In this document: positions 51,011 through 61,200 of the stretch, piece by piece
Layout of the letters: every line of letters starts with the position of its first letter
Position numbering within the stretch: the stretch's first letter is position 1
Position numbers and translations under genes: made by a program
Assembly: GCA_947623455.1 (NCBI GenBank)
Contig: OX392535.1
Coordinates: 41,254,688-41,318,687, forward strand
Direction: 5' to 3'
Source of the DNA: Mimachlamys varia
Taxonomy: Eukaryota; Mollusca; Bivalvia; Pectinida; Pectinidae
Length of the DNA: 64,000 bases
The notes under the pieces: generated by a model
What the model saw: the letters and a program-made list of their open reading frames with translations, nothing else
What the model was told of the DNA's origin: nothing
Database searches by the model: none

Positions 51011-51120
51011 TACGTGATGTGTATACAAAGAGCAAGTTCTGGTGTAAGACACAATCATAGAGCTACATTACAACAGAGACGTATATAACGTCTCTGATTA
51101 CAATAACTTTATGCTCTTTA

Positions 51121-52007
51121 CAAATATTTCACGTTTTCCTTGAAATCTGTTACCTTACGAAATAAAACCCCGAGGTGTATCTTTTAATGAAATGCGGATA
51201 TGTGCAAGTTTCTGTTGATTAACTACAGAGCTCAAATACATTAGGCCTAGTTAGTATCGTCGAATATTTTTTCTATGTTTACTACGAATTATTTAAATAA
51301 AATCAATTAGACTTCAAACTAAAAATATACAAAATAATCATGCAAAAAATCAGGCTTTGACAATTCGTCCATGGTAGAAATGTACGTATTACACGAGAAA
51401 AACATAGAAAAGTGGAAAATCTATATTTGTGTGATAAACTGGGCGAATACATTATTTTGGCAAATAAAATCTTCAGATCGGAAACTGGTTGCGGACATCA
51501 GTTTTAGATCAATTGTCGATTTATCATCGATTTTAATCGGTGCAATCCCATTCAAAACTAGTTGTGATATATTTGCTAATAACCTGACCCCCACCTCCAC
51601 CAGACCCTACTACTGGGGGTCTTATATTAGCGGCTCGAGCTCCCAGACCCCTCGCCAATTATTTTGCGTAAACACCATATTCTTTTTAATAAGGCGACTG
51701 TGGTCGGTGATATCGTTTAAATACATATCCTGTTTAAGTCAATTACGTAAGAAACCTTACTATAAATATTGAAGATGGTAGAATGTGATACTGGCTAATT
51801 TCGCGGAAATGGCATTCATTTCGCTAGCAGTTTACATTTTAAAGGTTTTCAAAATGTCTTGCCCCCTCACTTTTTGAGAACTTCACACGCCGCTGTACAT
51901 GTGTTTGGATATGGCGAACAGAATTATAATACGCCAATGAACACAATGTAACGAGTTCACACTAGAATTATTAGCTTAATAGCGTTATGACATGTACTTT
52001 TCTTTAT
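51121..52007. other. AT-rich non-coding
   Basis: Holds a 133-codon open frame at 51371-51772 (plus strand), the longest in the window. Its translation shows no domain. Part of it overlaps a dispersed repeat shared with 49610-49740, so it is considered a chance frame. Confidence 0.5.
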
Positions 52008-52275
52008 AAACTAAATTGAATTCTTCGAAATTACATTTATTTTCCAGGGCTTTTCAGGTAGACCTGAACAAAGATTTTAGTCTTTAGACTTGTGAAAGTT
52101 TATGACCGTGTTTGTCAGTGTTGTAATGAACAAATTGGACATGTTATATATAAACTAAATTGAATTCTTCGAAATTATTTTCATTTTCTAAGGCTTTTCA
52201 GGTAGGCATGCCAATTTAATTTCAGTCTTTAGACTTGTGACCGTATATGAACGTTTTTAACAGTGTTGTAATCAT
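52008..52275 (+). repeat. Tandem duplication, ~144-bp unit, two copies
   Basis: AAACTAAATTGAATTCTTCG starts at 52008 and 52152. Both copies continue with GAAATTA, GGCTTTTCAGGTAG, CAGTCTTTAGACTTGTGA-like sequence and CAGTGTTGTAAT. The copies differ by substitutions and small indels. Confidence 0.85.
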
Positions 52276-52466
52276 AATAATTATTTCACATCATTTACTT
52301 CAGCACTGGGTCAAAATGGTGGTGTTTTATATTTAAATGGTGTATAAAAATTGAAGCTTTACACGAAAAAATAACATAAGTTTTGATAATGTGATATGAA
52401 TTATCTCACGTTCGTTTATAATTCATATAAAAATGTATACTCATATAAGATCCCACATTTTTTAAC

Positions 52467-53398
52467 CTGGCTAGCTTTACATCATCCTCGATATCCAGGG
52501 GTTACGATCACCTACGCTCTCTACACCCCTGGCTAGCTTTACATCATCCTCGATATCCAGGGCTTACGATCACCTACGCTCTCTACACCCCTGGCTAGCA
52601 TTACATCATCCTCGATATCCAGGGCTTACGATCACCTACGCTCTCTACACCCCTGGCTAGCTTTACATCATCCTCGATATCCAGGGCTTACGATCACCTA
52701 CGCTCTCTACACCCCTGGCTAGCATTACATCATCCTCGATATCCAGGGCTTACGATCACCTACGCTCTCTACACCCCTGGCTAGCTTTACATCATCCTCG
52801 ATATCCAGGGGTTACGATCACCTACGCTCTCTACACCCCTGGCTAGCTTTACATCATCCTCGATATCCAGGGGTTACGATCACCTACGCTCTCTACACCC
52901 CTGGCTAGCTTTACATCATCCTCGATATCCAGGGGTTACGATCACCTACGCTCTCTACACCCCTGGCTAGCTTTACATCATCCTCGATATCCAGGGGTTA
53001 CGATCACCTACGCTCTCTACACCCCTGGCTAGCTTTACATCATCCTCGATATCCAGAGGTTACGATCACCTACGCTCTCTACACCCCTGGCTAGCTTTAC
53101 ATCATCCTCGATATCCAGGGGTTACGATCACCTACGCTCTCTACACCCCTGGCTAGCTTTACATCATCCTCGATATCCAGGGCTTACGATCACCTACGCT
53201 CTCTACACCCCTGGCTAGCTTTACATCATCCTCGATATCCAGGGGTTACGATCACCTACGCTCTCTACACCCCTGGCTAGCTTTACATCATCCTCGATAT
53301 CCAGAGGTTACGATCACCTACGCTCTCTACATCCCTGGCTAGCTTTACATCATCCTCGATATCCAGAGGTTACGATCACTTTCGCTCTCTACACCCCT
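52467..53398 (+). repeat. 62-bp tandem array, 15 units
   Basis: Fifteen units with a 62-bp period, each with CTGGCTAGCTTTACATCATC, CTCGATATCCAGGGGTTACG and ATCACCTACGCTCTCTACAC. Within a unit CCAGGGGT and ACCCCTGG can pair as a hairpin around a 25-nt loop; variants CCAGGGCT and CCAGAGGT weaken it. The unit corresponds to the terminal inverted repeat of the family A element at 37062-37372, so the array looks like an amplified element end. Confidence 0.95.
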
Positions 53399-53550
53399 AG
53401 AATCACCCTTGATATCCAGGGGTTACGATCACCTACGCTCTCTACACTCTCGAAATTCGGGGGTTACAATCACCTACGCTCTCTACACCCCTGGAATCAC
53501 CCTCGATATCCAGAGGTTACGATCACCTACGCTCTCTACACCCCTGGAAT
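53399..53550 (+). repeat. Degenerate end of the 62-bp array
   Basis: Three further shorter units share GGTTACGATCACCTACGCTC but have AATCACCC in place of the CTAGCTTTACATC segment. The last runs into the family A interior (GGAATATATCTTGGCAAAAC). Confidence 0.8.
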
Positions 53551-53960
53551 ATATCTTGGCAAAACTGAAGGCTCTGTGTGCGCCACCTTGATGATGAGGC
53601 AATAAGACTAGTTCGACCCTTTGATTTGGATCAAAAGAGTCTCGTGGTGACATAACGGTAAAAATTGCCAGGCTTTGAAGTCGGTTGCGTCTCCTTCGTA
53701 ATCTTCAAAGAACAGGCAGATCCTAGCAAATGATCAGGATTTCGTTTTGCCTGAGCGTGCCTCAAATGAATTTACACTATGATATGACAAAAATAATATT
53801 CCGTCGTCGGCAGGATTTGAACCTGCGCGGGGAGACCCCAATAGATTTCTAGTCTATCGCCTTAACCACTCGGCCACGACGACTTCGTTGTGTATATAAA
53901 CAGAGCAAGTTCTAGTGCAAGGCAAAACCACAGCTACATTACAATAACTGTATGCAATCT
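53520..53960. repeat. Segmental duplication copy 2 (family A plus tRNA-Ser)
   Basis: Uninterrupted counterpart of 49870-51120, preserving the empty sites for the MITE and the other insertions in copy 1. Confidence 0.85.
53802..53883 (-). tRNA. tRNA-Ser(AGA), copy 2
   Basis: An 82-nt tRNA on the minus strand, identical to the copy at 50929-51010 except one base in the T loop (GGTTCAAATCC instead of GGTTCGAATCC), which still fits the B-box consensus. Acceptor, anticodon and variable stems are intact. A TTTTT terminator is present (53789-53793 on the plus strand). Flanks are homologous to copy 1 but more diverged than the tRNA body, which suggests selection or conversion on the gene. Confidence 0.97.
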
Positions 53961-54604
53961 TAGGAGTCAAAATGCAGGTTTTTGTACATCAGGGAAAACC
54001 CTGGACAGATGGTGTGTATCAGTTTTAATTTAATTTTCGATTGATTATCGATTTTAATTGATTTTTTTCTAGAGAAGTCTGTTTCCTTAAAAATAATATT
54101 CTGTCCCATTTATGATATTTCAAATCTTTAAATCATTAAAATCTAAAAACTGTTTACGTTATTTATGTCACATGCTAATGTGAAACAGTACGTAGTATTT
54201 CAACAATCCACAGCACTAAAATGAAAATGTTTCTTTTTTTTTTATTAAAACTATCACAACGTTACACATTGTTTACAGTGTAAATTCATTTCGAAATTTT
54301 CACATACAAAAGCTTATACTTCGAAAGCCTATAAGAATAATTTTTTGAACGTAAAAAAACCCCTGAAAATTGCGTTATTACTTTTGAATGGCATTTTATG
54401 CTTTATTCGATAAATAACGGGATTTGATTTTTATGGGTTTTTTTAACGACCATGATGTGACCCTGCTGAGCTTCCGTATACTTATGTAAGAGTTCCAACT
54501 CATGACCTACAAGTAGCAAACAGCATCGATTCTAGCATACATCTCTTTTACATCTTCAAGATTTCTCTGTCAACCCCTATAGGGTATAACAGATAACACG
54601 AGCT
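53961..54604. other. AT-rich non-coding, nothing recognised
   Basis: Poly-T near 54233 and general AT richness; no open frame or repeat of note. Confidence 0.5.
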
Positions 54605-55040
54605 GACAACAATGGAATTACGTCACGTCAACAGTATAATGACGTCACGACAACAATACCATCACGCCAAGTCAACAATTCAATCACGTCACGTCAGCAT
54701 TGTGTTGCATTGATACTTCCGCAAAACAAAAACAACAAAAAAAACCCCAAAATGATGGAAGGAAAATGATCATATCCTATCTTGATGTTGTGACCGAGCA
54801 ATTTCCAACCCTCGGGTTAATATTCCTGATTGTCTTAAGTCAAAATGCAGAGCATTGGGTAAGACAGTCAAAAATATCACCCCTTGAGTTGGAGATTTCT
54901 CTGTCACCTTCAAAGAACATATGATTATATGACATCATAACAACAATACCATGACGTCACGGGGACAATGCAATGACGTCATGTCGACAATCCAATCATA
55001 TTACATCAAATTGTCTTGCATTGATGCTACGTCAATATTT
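54605..55040. promoter_or_regulatory. Duplicated cluster of CRE-like palindromes
   Basis: Full CRE palindromes TGACGTCA occur at 54640-54647, 54952-54959 and 54974-54981, with many ACGTCA or CGTCA half sites between 54618 and 54702. Two blocks (about 54605-54725 and 54925-55040) share ACAACAATACCAT, the ~20-bp recurrent phrase CAATNCAATGACGTCA and TTGCATTGATNCT, so this is a tandem duplication. CREB/ATF binding is the known role of the motif; the cluster lies about 1.8 kb upstream of the ELL start, but a regulatory role is inference. Confidence 0.4.
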
Positions 55041-55990
55041 GATATATAAGAGGTTTAACAGAGTATGAGACAAATAATCAGTTACCAGTTGGGGAATCTC
55101 AACACTGGGGTAAGATTCTTTAGCTGCCAAACACTCGGCAAGACTCGTGTTGGACAACTTAAGAATTCTGTACCCATCGGGTTTAAAGACCCTTGTCTCA
55201 TCCCCAAGGGGGGTGAACGATTTTTTTAATCCTTAACTTTATAAAGCCTTCAACCGGGTGCCGCACCAACGGTTATAAAAAAGAGTTAAAGTTTCCCGAA
55301 ATGTTACCACTAGCCTTCCATCTCTGAGTTGCAAGTATTAATGTAACATACATATATTTAATAAGTATGACTTAGTAATCAGAAAGTATCATACAAAGTA
55401 AAGCAATTAAAATATTGTTATGATTTTAAAAACGGTTAGTATTTTTTATGTACTCTTGAACTGTCAAGCGTGTATTTTCATTATCTTTTTGACTAAGTTT
55501 ATCAGAGCCAAAAAAGTATCAAATTCAAATTAACATCAACATTATACATAGCCAATTTTCTCAAATTATACAACACGATAATCATTAAATTGGTTACATT
55601 TGAAAAAATAGTGGAATACATTTTCTACAGGAAAAGAACAATTACAAAATGGATACATTATGACATTAAAGGTCGGCATTTCAAAATACTCCATCCATGC
55701 CTAAGTCTTGTATGTATGACATCGAGTTTTCTATTACCAACTGCCAGTCTAGTTACAGTTTTTTTTCGCGTTTAATTTGATTTTTGAATTTTTATATTGT
55801 TTCTAAAGATCTAACGGAAATGACTAGTGAATTCCAAATTTTAACAGTGTACTAGGAAGAAATGATTTTATAGGCATATATATTTTTATATGCAGTACTA
55901 GTGCATCCTATTTTATCTGAACTGTACATAGCTGTTTTAGAAGAGAAGAATAATAATAATAAGAATTCCCATTAACCACTGGAAGAGCTG
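55041..55990. other. Non-coding, nothing recognised
   Basis: AT-rich sequence with a short spurious frame at 55590-55775. No promoter element or exon could be assigned. Confidence 0.5.
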
Positions 55991-55991
55991 C

Positions 55992-56036
55992 ATGCGTCGG
56001 CTGGGGTTGCCCAATGGGCCGCTTCGGTAGACGCAT
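55992..56036. other. GC-rich hairpin-capable segment
   Basis: ATGCGTC (55992-55998) is perfectly inverted as GACGCAT (56030-56036), and the loop holds a second hairpin GCCC-AAT-GGGC. It stands out as a GC-rich island in AT-rich DNA about 770 bp upstream of the ELL start. Function unknown. Confidence 0.4.
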
Positions 56037-56801
56037 TGGTCGAACTGTTGGTCATGAGGTCAGCTAAGATCACACAACAAAATTAAAAAAATATATACAT
56101 ATGTACACGGTTTACATTTAAACATTTTGTTTATAAACTGTATTTTTTTAACATGTCCGAAATCTTTTGGAAATAACGCTACGCTACACCGTATAACGCA
56201 ATCGCGACAACTCGAGGAAATTTCATGTAATCTTCGATGGCTTTCATTATTTATATAAAGTTTAAAGATGAAATTGTTATTTTTGGGTGAAACTTTCTGT
56301 AAAGGAAATTCTCACATTGAACAAGTTATGTAAAATGGTACATTTGTCAAGACAGGTAACGAAGTGCATTACACATGTTAACAAAACGAATCTTAATGGG
56401 TTATTTTCTTAAAACAAATACGATTGATGTTTTCAACATTTCATCTTATACATTGACACAATAAATACGTTCGTCACTTTATAGACGCAATTTATTAGTG
56501 CTGTGCCACCTCAGGACACAGCAAGGTTATTTTAGAGTTATTTCCCCTTGAAGAGCTTTCTTCTATCCTTATTTTTCAAGGTGCGCTGACACTTCTAAAT
56601 TTCTTTAAAATATACAAAAGAAAAAACATTTTGAGTCTAGATATTACAAAATATCAATAATCTTTATTTTTTTAATCGATCTCCGTCCAATTATTAAAAT
56701 AAAAGATTAAACTTTGTGTTATTTAGACTTTTTTGACAGTCGATTCATATATGCATTTTGAGACGGCCCCCGATGAAAACCCCTCTGTGATCAGACCTAA
56801 C
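56037..56801 (+). other. ELL 5' flank, promoter not resolved
   Basis: AT-rich region upstream of the ELL start. No convincing TATA box or CpG-rich island is visible. An in-frame upstream ATG at 56751 would add 17 residues (MHFETAPDENPSVIRPN), but it has a T at -3, whereas the ATG at 56802 has AAC before it and G after it. Confidence 0.5.
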
Positions 56802-56933
56802 ATGGCAGCGCTGGCAGAAGGCCGCCAGTATGGGCTCTCATCGTCAATTTCATCTCAGGAGCACAAAACTGTGGTCCAAGTAAAGTTAACAGACTCAGCC
56901 CTTAAATCTATTGACGAATTCCTCAAAATCAAG
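56802..56933 (+). CDS. ELL: RNA polymerase II elongation factor ELL, first coding exon (partial gene)
   Basis: The 44 codons from ATG 56802 start MAALAEGRQYGL and include VQVKLTDSALKSIDEF. From memory this matches the N-terminus of animal ELL proteins, where MAALKEDRSYGL and HVKLTDSALRAF occupy the same positions. ELL is a nuclear factor that suppresses transient pausing by RNA polymerase II and works in the super and little elongation complexes; this exon starts its N-terminal elongation domain. The exon ends after a complete codon (AAG) at a consensus donor AAG|GTAAGT (56934). The start was chosen by homology and a good Kozak context. The remaining coding sequence (several hundred residues in the family) was not found by eye before 64000, so the gene should continue to the right. 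ELL versus ELL2 cannot be distinguished; invertebrates usually have one copy. Confidence 0.88.
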
Positions 56934-58010
56934 GTAAGTTTCATGAATTTCCCTGCAGTTTGGGAGTAATGAATGTGAAAAGTCATAGGCACATATCGGA
57001 ATGATTTTGCAAAGTCGACAAAATTGTTTTTGGTATTATCATTTTTCTGGCCAGGATTTGGTTATATTCTACATTTATCAATGAAAATTGTTAGTTAATG
57101 ATACACGGCGACCAGCTACAAACTTCATTTGAAATAGTATTTAATATTTAGACGAGAAAATCGACAAATATATCGGAAATATCTGCTCAATATGGTCAGC
57201 CTTATGTCAATATTTTGCGTCTGTTATTCGCTCCTGAACTTCAAAATATATAAGAATCATCATACTTCTCGGCTAAAAACATGTAAGACTGGAATTAATT
57301 TAATAAAGTTGTATGTCCCGATATGGTAGCGGATACAATGATATGCAGTAGTAGTCTACCTGTTGCCAACTTAACCGTTACGTTACTCAGTAGTCCTAAC
57401 ATATGTTCTTGATAAGTATGATCGGTGGGCCTCCAGATTGTCATATAGCATCAACTCAAATGTTATAGAAGATAAGTATTTGAACGAATACCAGAAAAAA
57501 CAATTTGATTCTCCCTGATGAACTTGGACATGAAGTAAACAAAACTTTTTGCTCAAGTTCTCCATTTCACAAATATTTTATGTTGATAGTTGCTACAGGT
57601 ATAAACCCATCACAGAAAGCTGTCAAATTGTGTCGAGATACAACAGCATAATGTTATTATAAGCTGTGTGTGAAATTAACAGTTGCCCCAATGCCACAGC
57701 TGTGAGTGTGATAATGTAGAGGTCCATGATAAAATATATAGTAGTATACATTTATACACTGAAAGTATAGAGCATTAAAAGTACTGTTACATTTATTACC
57801 AGAAAGGATAGCCGTGCAGAACCAGTAGCTTTTAAAATATCTCCGTTATAAAAGTCCCCCCCACCCCCCACAAACACACTGACTGTCCCCTGTTCAAATC
57901 TTCTGATCCTAATCTTATATAATATTGATGACATACATTAATAAATGTACTCTTGAAGTAAAACTATATTTTGTTTCTTTGATGCAAGTGTAGTAAGCAA
58001 ATTCTTATGT
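56934..58010 (+). other. ELL intron 1, proximal part
   Basis: Starts with the donor GTAAGTTT. AT-rich with no recognisable exon; a C-rich run lies at 57856-57870. Confidence 0.7.
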
Positions 58011-58055
58011 ATTCAATGTTGACGTATTCAATGTTGACGTATTCAATGTTGACGT
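58011..58055 (+). repeat. 15-bp tandem repeat, three copies
   Basis: Three perfect copies of ATTCAATGTTGACGT. Confidence 0.95.
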
Positions 58056-58107
58056 AACAACTAGTAAATGTAATTATACATTTGTAGTTTAAGTAATTGA
58101 GCCGTTG

Positions 58108-58128
58108 TGGGGGAGGGGGGGGGGGGGG
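58108..58128. repeat. Poly-G tract
   Basis: About 20 G with one A. It creates a glycine-rich start to a chance open frame (58097-58312). Confidence 0.95.
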
Positions 58129-58290
58129 CTTTCGCCACAAAGGACACTGTCAGATATTTATTTCAAATGCTAACATCGGGAAATACAAAACGAACCATCC
58201 ACCAGTTACTAATTATAGGTTACCAATTCTAGCACAGTTTGTTGTTGCATTGGTTATGGAAATTTATCTGGCTACTGTAAATGGCCATGA

Positions 58291-61200
58291 TCAGGTGAGG
58301 AAACTGATCTAACTGTTTGTGGTCAAGTGAGGAAACTGATCTGACTGTTTGTGGTCAGGTGAGGAAACTGATCAGATTTGTTTGTGGTCAGATGAGGAAA
58401 CTGATCTGACTGTTTGTGGTCAGGTGAGGAAACTGATCTGACTGTTTGTGGTCAAGTGAGGAAACTGATTAGACTGTTTGTGGTCAAGTGAGGAAACTGA
58501 TTAGACTGTTTGTGGTCAGGTGAGGAAACTAATCAGACTGTTTGTGGTCAGGTGAGGAAACTGATCTGACTGTTTGTGGTCAGGTGAGGAAACTGATCTG
58601 ACTGTTTGTGGTCAGATGAGGAAACTGATCTGACTGTTTGTGGTCAGGTGAGGAAACTGATCTGACTGTTTGTGGTCAGATGAGGAAACTAATCAGACTG
58701 TTTGTGGTCAGGTGAGGAAACTGATCTGACTGTTTGTGGTCAGGTGAGGAAACTAATCAGACTGTTTGTGGTCAGGTGAGGAAACTGATCTGACTGTTTG
58801 TGGTCAGATGAGGAAACTGATCTGACTGTTTGTGGTCAGGTGAGGAAACTGATCTGACTGTTTGTGGTCAGGTGAGGAAACTAATCAGATTGTTTGTGGT
58901 CAGGTGAGGAACCTGATCTGACTGTTTGTGGTCAGGTGAGGAACCTGATCTGACTGTTTGTGGTCAGGTGAGGAACCTGATCTGACTGTTTGTGGTCAGG
59001 TGAGGAAACTGATCTGACTGTTTGTGGTCAGGTGAGGAAACTGATCAGATTTGTTTGTGGTCAGGTGAGGGAACTGATTGGACTGTTTGTGGTCAGGTGA
59101 GGAAACTGATCAGACTGTTTGTGGTCAGGTGAGGGAACTAATCAGATTGTTTGTGGTCAGGTGAGGAACCTGATCAGACTGTTTGTGGTCAGGTGAGGGA
59201 ACTAATCAGATTGTTTGTGGTCAGGTGAGGAACCTGATCTGACTGTTTGTGGTCAGGTGAGGAACCTGATCTGACTGTTTGTGGTCAGGTGAGGAAACTG
59301 ATCAGACTGTTTGTGGTCAGGTGAGGAACCTGATCTGACTGTTTGTGGTCAGGTGAGGAAACTGATCAGACTGTTTGTGGTCAGGTGAGGAAACTGATCA
59401 GACTGTTTGTGGTCAGGTGAGGAACCTGATCAGACTGTTTGTGGTCAGGTGAGGAAACTGATCAGACTGTTTGTGGTCAGGTGAGGGAACTGATTGGACT
59501 GTTTGTGGTCAGGTGAGGAAACTGATCAGATTGTTTGTGGACAGGTGAAGAAACTGATCTGACTGTTTGTGGTCAGTTGAGGAAACTGATCAGACTGTTT
59601 GTGGACAGGTGAGGAAACTGATCTGACTGTTTGTGGTCAGGTGAGGAAACTGATCAGACTGTTTGTGGTCAGTCAGGTGAGGAAACTAATCAGACTGTTT
59701 GTGGTCAGGTGAGGGAACTGATCAGATTTGTTTAATTTGTGGTCAGGTGAGGACACTGATCAGACTGTTTGTGGTCAGGTGATGAGGAAACTGATCACAC
59801 TGTTTGTGGTCAGGTGAGGACACTGATCAGACTGTTTGTTGTCAGTTGAGGAAACTGATCAGATTGTTTGTGGTCAGGTGAGGAAAATAAATAGACTGCT
59901 TGTGGTCAGGTGAGGATACAAATCAGACTGTTTGTGGTCAGGTGAGGAAACTAAATAGACTGTTTGTGGTCAGGTGAGAAAACTGATCAGACTGTTTGTG
60001 GTCAGGTGAGGAAACTGATCCGACTGTTTGTGGTCAGGTGAGGAAACTGATCCGACTGTTTGTGGTCAGGTGAGGAAACTGATCTGACTGTTTGTGGTCA
60101 GGTGAGGAAACTGATCAGACTGTTTGTGGTCAGGTGAGGAAACTGATCAGACTGTTTGTGACCAGGTGAGGAAACTGATCAGACTGTTTGTGGTCAGGTG
60201 AGGAAACTAATCTGACTGTTTGTGGTCAGGTGAGAAAACTAATCTGACTGTTTGTGGTCAGGTGAGGAAACTGATCAGGCTGTTTGTGACCAGGTGAGGA
60301 AACTGATCTGACTGTTTGTGGTCAGATGAGGACACTGATCAGACTGTTTGTGGTCAGGTAAGGAAACTGATCAGACTATTTGTGGTCAGGTGAGGAAACT
60401 AATCTGACTGTTTGTGACCAGGTGAGGAAACTGATCAGACTGTTTGTGGTCAGGTGAGGAAACTAATCTGACTGTTTGTGACCAGGTGAGGAAACTGATC
60501 AGACTGTTTGTGGTCAGGTGAGGAAACTGATCAGACTGTTTGTGGTCAGGTGAGGAAACTGATCTGACTGTTTGTGGTCAGGTGAGGAAACTAATCAGAT
60601 TGTTTGTGGTCAGGTGAGGAACCTGATCTGACTGTTTGTGGTCAGGTGAGGAACCTGATCTGACTGTTTGTGGTCAGGTGAGGAACCTGATCTGACTGTT
60701 TGTGGTTAGGTGAGGAAACTGATCTGACTGTTTGTGGTCAGGTGAGGAAACTGATCAGATTTGTTTGTGGTCAGGTGAGGGAACTGATTGGACTGTTTGT
60801 GGTCAGGTGAGGAAACTGATCAGACTGTTTGTGGTCAGGTGAGGGAACTAATCAGATTGTTTGTGGTCAGGTGAGGAACCTGATCAGACTGTTTGTGGTC
60901 AGGTGAGGGAACTAATCAGATTGTTTGTGGTCAGGTGAGGAACCTGATCTGACTGTTTGTGGTCAGGTGAGGAACCTGATCTGACTGTTTGTGGTCAGGT
61001 GAGGAAACTGATCAGACTGTTTGTGGTCAGGTGAGGAACCTGATCTGACTGTTTGTGGTCAGGTGAGGAAACTGATCAGACTGTTTGTGGTCAGGTGAGG
61101 AAACTGATCAGACTGTTTGTGGTCAGGTGAGGAACCTGATCAGACTGTTTGTGGTCAGGTGAGGAAACTGATCAGACTGTTTGTGGTCAGGTGAGGGAAC

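Larger units (their letters stand above)
49870..51120. repeat. Segmental duplication copy 1 (family A element plus tRNA-Ser)
   Basis: Matches 53520-53960: CACCTACGTTCTCTACACCC then TGGAATATATC, GATGAGGCAA, CATAACGGTAAAA, AGGCTTTGAAGTCGGTTGCG, TCTTCAAAG, GGATTTCGTTTT and CCTGAGCGTGCCTCAAATGA, then the tRNA-Ser gene and GAGCAAGTTCT. Copy 1 is longer because it took up a 243-bp hAT-like MITE, an insertion at about 50313-50613 ending in a GATT tail, and another of about 210 bp at about 50661-50870. Confidence 0.85.

Noticed and set aside
51371..51772. 133-codon open frame, the longest in the window
   Set aside because: No recognisable domain, AT-driven composition, and part of it is shared with a dispersed repeat at 49610-49740.
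56733..56801. N-terminal extension of ELL from a TTG at 56733 or ATG at 56751
   Set aside because: TTG is not a likely start in an animal, the ATG at 56751 has poor context, and the family begins with MAAL, matching 56802.
58097..58312. 71-codon frame ending in the 32-bp array, with an exon-like end GATCAG|GTGAGG
   Set aside because: It starts in a poly-G tract and the donor is simply the first array unit. The translation does not resemble the second part of the ELL elongation domain.
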